Assembly: GCF_003672135.1 (NCBI RefSeq)
Contig: NC_039516.1
Location: 9,469,838 to 9,533,837 of the forward strand
DNA length: 64,000 nt
Direction of reading: 5' to 3'
Source: Ooceraea biroi
Lineage: Eukaryota; Arthropoda; Insecta; Hymenoptera; Formicidae
The translations under genes were made by a program, and so were the position numbers. The notes beneath the pieces are model-generated. The model was given only the letters and a program-made list of their open reading frames with translations, searched no databases and was not told the origin of the DNA. This document shows, piece by piece, positions 60,952 through 64,000 of the stretch. Numbering within the stretch: position 1 is the first letter of the stretch; each line of letters begins with the position of its first letter.

Positions 60952-61537
60952 CCCATACAGCACAGAAAGTTGAAATAACGTTGCGAAGATGTTACAATGT
61001 TGAATATTAAAATATAAATATTTTTTCAACGTTGAATCTATGTTGATCCTTCTACATTGATTCTGTATGTTGCTACAACATTGAAACAACATGTAACAAA
61101 TAGATTTTATTAATTAATGGTCAATTTAAAGATTGTCATTCTTCTTATATGTAACAAATAATTATATTACAATTTAGTAATAATTAATTAATAATGTTAA
61201 ATCAATAGGTTTGTTCTTTTTCGCTGTACTTCTGAACTAGTGCAATAAGTTAGAATGAAAGAAAGTATATTTGTTTCGCTCCAACTTATTGCACTAGTTC
61301 AGAAGTGCAGCGAAAAAGAACAATCCTAAGATCTAACAAAGGTCTCTTAAATGTTAATTGCAATGTCTTGTAGACGTTGAATGCAATATCTACAAGACAT
61401 TGCAATTCAACGGACATTAGACATTTATGCAATATCTTTTCTACGTCGAATCTACATTTTGCGATATTGATGGAACATTGCAATGTTGCTATGCAACGTT
61501 TCTGAGATGTTGATTTAACGTTCGTGTGCTGTATGGG
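60952..61537. mobile_element. MITE-like element, 586 bp, with short inverted ends
   Basis: It starts CCCATACAGCACA and ends with the reverse complement TGTGCTGTATGGG, flanked by TTT on both sides. The right-hand tandem copies carry the same host sequence without the insert, with a single TTTA at the site, so both ends are defined by filled/empty comparison. It contains two long hairpins and no coding potential. The three-base duplication does not by itself fix a superfamily. Confidence 0.8.
61212..61322. repeat. Long hairpin inside the MITE, 40-bp arms
   Basis: Arms 61212-61251 and 61283-61322 pair at 39 of 40 positions around a 31-base loop. A second perfect 19-bp hairpin follows (61356-61374 with 61389-61407). 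Both would fold strongly in RNA. The first may itself be a nested palindromic MITE. Confidence 0.85.
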
Positions 61538-61550
61538 TTTATAGTATCTA

Positions 61551-61818
61551 ATAAAACCGGGGTGCTAAATGTCGCAACGGGTTCGCGAGATTCGCGTGCG
61601 TGCAATTTTGGCGGTAATAGCTAAAATGCACACCTGAGCGTATCGTGAAAACGATATACAAATGGGCTGCAGAGTGGAAAACGCGATACATAGATCGCGC
61701 GGAGCGTAGTGAAGATGTGCGCAGTGACGTTGCCGCGGTCATGTGACGCGACGGCGAACGGTGAGTGGAGAACGAGAGTGAGATCGAGGGATCGAGAGAT
61801 CGCGTATTAACTTATCTA
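61551..61818 (-). repeat. Inverted arm of the 1,031-bp repeat unit
   Basis: This stretch is the reverse complement of 62905-63152 with only a few differences, and of 61930-62121 with more. It makes a large inverted repeat whose axis lies at about 61820-61925, in AT-rich sequence. The arm continues leftward, beyond the MITE, into the possible small gene. Confidence 0.85.
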
Positions 61819-61925
61819 TGATTTTTTAATCTATAATTATTATCTATCTCTAATTTTGACGTTAAAAGATCAAATTATAATTAATTATAATTATAGATAA
61901 ATACTTATTTATCTATAATTATTTT

Positions 61926-64000
61926 TGAGCGCGGCACCTTCACTGCGCACAACTTCACTACGCACCGCGCGACCTACGTATCGCGTTATCCACTCTGCAC
62001 TTCTGCAGCTCATTTTTATAACATTTTCACGACACGCTAAGGTTTGCATGTTAGCTATTACCGCCAAAATTGCACGCGCGCGAATCTTGCGAACCCGTTG
62101 CGACATTTAGCACCCCGGTTTTATTAGATATTATAAAGATATTAGTTCGCGAAATTCGCGAATGTTCGCGGTCGAATATCTAATCCTGAAAATGGCGGTC
62201 GCTTCGACAAAGACTCGCGGAATAGATATCAAGCTACGTCATATCGCGTGTTATGTTAACGCATGAATGTAAGAATTACGGATTGTAAGATTGTACTAAT
62301 CAGACAATTGCATTAAAATGTAATAACAATGTCGCTGCGTCTCAGATTCAGCGGCGATTTCAACATATGCGCGGCGTCGAGACAAGAATTCGATACAGCG
62401 CAAACGGAAACGTAACCTTCAATTCGAGATCGCGCAATATTCGTTCGTCATCCGTCGAAGGCACTACCTCGAAACAAGTACTAATCTCTAGAATACATTA
62501 TTAATTAAATATTATGATAAATTGCATCTTTTTATTTTTCTTAGAAAATGTAGCACATATGAGCGGATGCGTATTCGTTCTCACCGCGTTAACGTAAGGA
62601 TCAGAGGTTCGGGCCAAGCAGGATCGGCTCGAAGGTACCTTCGTTTTATATTTGTATACCTTTTTACGGTGATTCAAAATGCATTAGTTAAATTAATTCA
62701 TATCGCAACGTAACGCCGCAAGGATTTAATATTTTTTTACATATTTATTTTGTATTTATTTATTTATAAGTTGGCGCGGTCACGTGACGCGACGGAGAAA
62801 TTATTTATCTTTAATTATAATTAATTATAATTTGAGCTTTTAACGCAAAAAGTAGAGAGGCATAAATAATAATAGATTACAAGAGCATAGATAAGTTAAT
62901 ACGCGATCTCTCGATCCCTCGATCTCACTCTCGTTCTCCACTCACCGTTCGCCGTCGCGTCACATAACCGCGGCAACGTCACTGCGCACATCTTCACTAC
63001 GCTCCGCGCGATCTATGTATCGCGTTTTCCACTCTGCAGCCCATTTGTATATCGTTTTCACGATACGCTCAGGTGTGCATTTTAGCTATTACCGCCAAAA
63101 TTGCACGCGCGCGAATCTTGCGAACCCGTTGCGACATTTAGCACCCCGGTTTTATTAGATATTATAAAGATATTAGTTCGCGAAATTCGCGAATGTTCGC
63201 GGTCGAATATCTAATCCTGAAAATGGCGGTCGCTTCGACAAAGACTCGCGGAATAGATATCAAGCTACGTCATATCGCGTGTTATGCTAACGCATGAATG
63301 TAAGAATTACGGATTGTAAGATTGTACTAATCAGACAATTGCATTAAAATGCAATAACAATGTCGCTGCGTCTCAGATTCAGCGGCGATTTCAACATATG
63401 CGCGGCGTCGAGACAAGAATTCGATACAGCGCAAACGGAAACGTAACCTTCAATTCGAGATCGCGCAATATTCGTTCGTCATCCGTCGAAGGCACTACCT
63501 CGAAACAAGTACTAATCTCTAAAATACATTATTAATTAAATATTATGATAAATTGCATCTTTTTATTTTTCTTAGAAAATGTAGCACATATGAGCGGATG
63601 CGTATTCGTTCTCACCGCGTTAACGTAAGGATCAGAGGTTCGGGCCAAGCAGGATCGGCTCGAAGGTACCTTCGTTTTATATTTGTATACCTTTTTACGG
63701 TGATTCAAAATGCATTAGTTAAATTAATTCATATCGCAACGTAACGCCGCAAGGATTTAATATTTTTTTACATATTTATTTTGTATTTATTTATTTATAA
63801 GTTGGCGCGGTCACGTGACGCGACGGAGAAATTATTTATCTTTAATTATAATTAATTATAATTTGAGCTTTTAACGCAAAAAGTAGAGAGGCATATATAA
63901 TAATAGATTACAAGAGCATAGATAAGTTAATACGCGATCTCTCGATCCCTCGATCTCACTATCGTTCTCCACTCACCGTTCGCCGTCGCGTCACATGACC
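61926..64000 (+). repeat. Direct tandem repeat, 1,031-bp period, running off the window
   Basis: Sequence at 61926-62956 recurs 1,031 bases later, and again from about 63988 to the window end. Copies at 62131-62955 and 63162-63986 differ at only about five positions. Each unit holds counterparts of blocks 1 to 3 of the possible small gene, here on the plus strand, but with weakened donors (GTAACC after block 2, GTACCT after block 3), a changed block 1 and no block 4. The array therefore looks like amplified, damaged copies of that gene with flanking DNA. Confidence 0.9.

Noticed and set aside
62522..63744. Identical 63-codon plus-strand frames at 62522-62713 and 63553-63744 as two genes
   Set aside because: They are the same part of the 1,031-bp tandem unit, and the starts lie in the intron counterpart. 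They correspond to damaged block 3 of the small gene rather than independent genes.
1..64000. tRNA genes, rRNA, CRISPR arrays, viral insertions and bacterial operons
   Set aside because: No cloverleaf with a GGTTCGAATCC-type arm, no regularly spaced short repeats with unique spacers, no recognisable viral protein, and all genes are spliced.

Overview
The window is eukaryotic nuclear DNA. Spliced genes with GT-AG introns and AT-rich introns, a metazoan gene set and a mariner transposon point to an insect, most probably a hymenopteran such as an ant. The species call is inference. The gene families and exon joins are read from the sequence, and every join below was checked for reading phase by eye.

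Layout. (1) 415-3580, minus: a complete three-exon facilitated trehalose/sugar transporter of the Tret1 type, 504 aa. (2) 5188-6473: a mariner element with 31-bp terminal inverted repeats and a TA target duplication; its DD34D transposase is broken by one frameshift. (3) 8103-25270, plus: a long locus for the ZO-1/polychaetoid MAGUK (three PDZ, SH3, guanylate-kinase-like). It has 16 coding exons in the main model, two candidate first exons, a candidate alternative terminal exon at 21195-21464 and a candidate alternative last exon at 25234-25270. (4) 27281-31598, minus: a seven-exon mitochondrial glutamate carrier (SLC25A22 type), 312 aa, convergent with polychaetoid. (5) 37434-40427 and 48817-51907, both plus: two SLC5-family sodium/solute symporters (595 and 624 aa), an old tandem pair. 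The second has a candidate TATA/initiator promoter 3.5 kb upstream and a minisatellite in its presumed first intron. (6) 53939-55979, plus: a Cab45/SDF4-type EF-hand protein of the secretory pathway, 372 aa, with a GC-AG intron. (7) 57-64 kb: a repeat-rich end. It holds a possible small spliced minus-strand gene of unknown function (58831-60894), a fold-back element in that gene's intron, a hairpin-rich MITE just upstream of it, and a nearly identical 1,031-bp direct tandem repeat in the opposite orientation that runs off the window end. The tandem units carry damaged copies of the small gene's exons.

The genes do not form an operon or a pathway. They are independent neighbours: sugar uptake, epithelial junction scaffold, mitochondrial glutamate import, sodium-coupled organic-anion uptake, and Golgi calcium binding. 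The most unusual material is the duplicated small gene and its repeat array at the right edge, followed by the alternative ends of polychaetoid and a substitution at a presumed sodium-site position in the second SLC5 protein.
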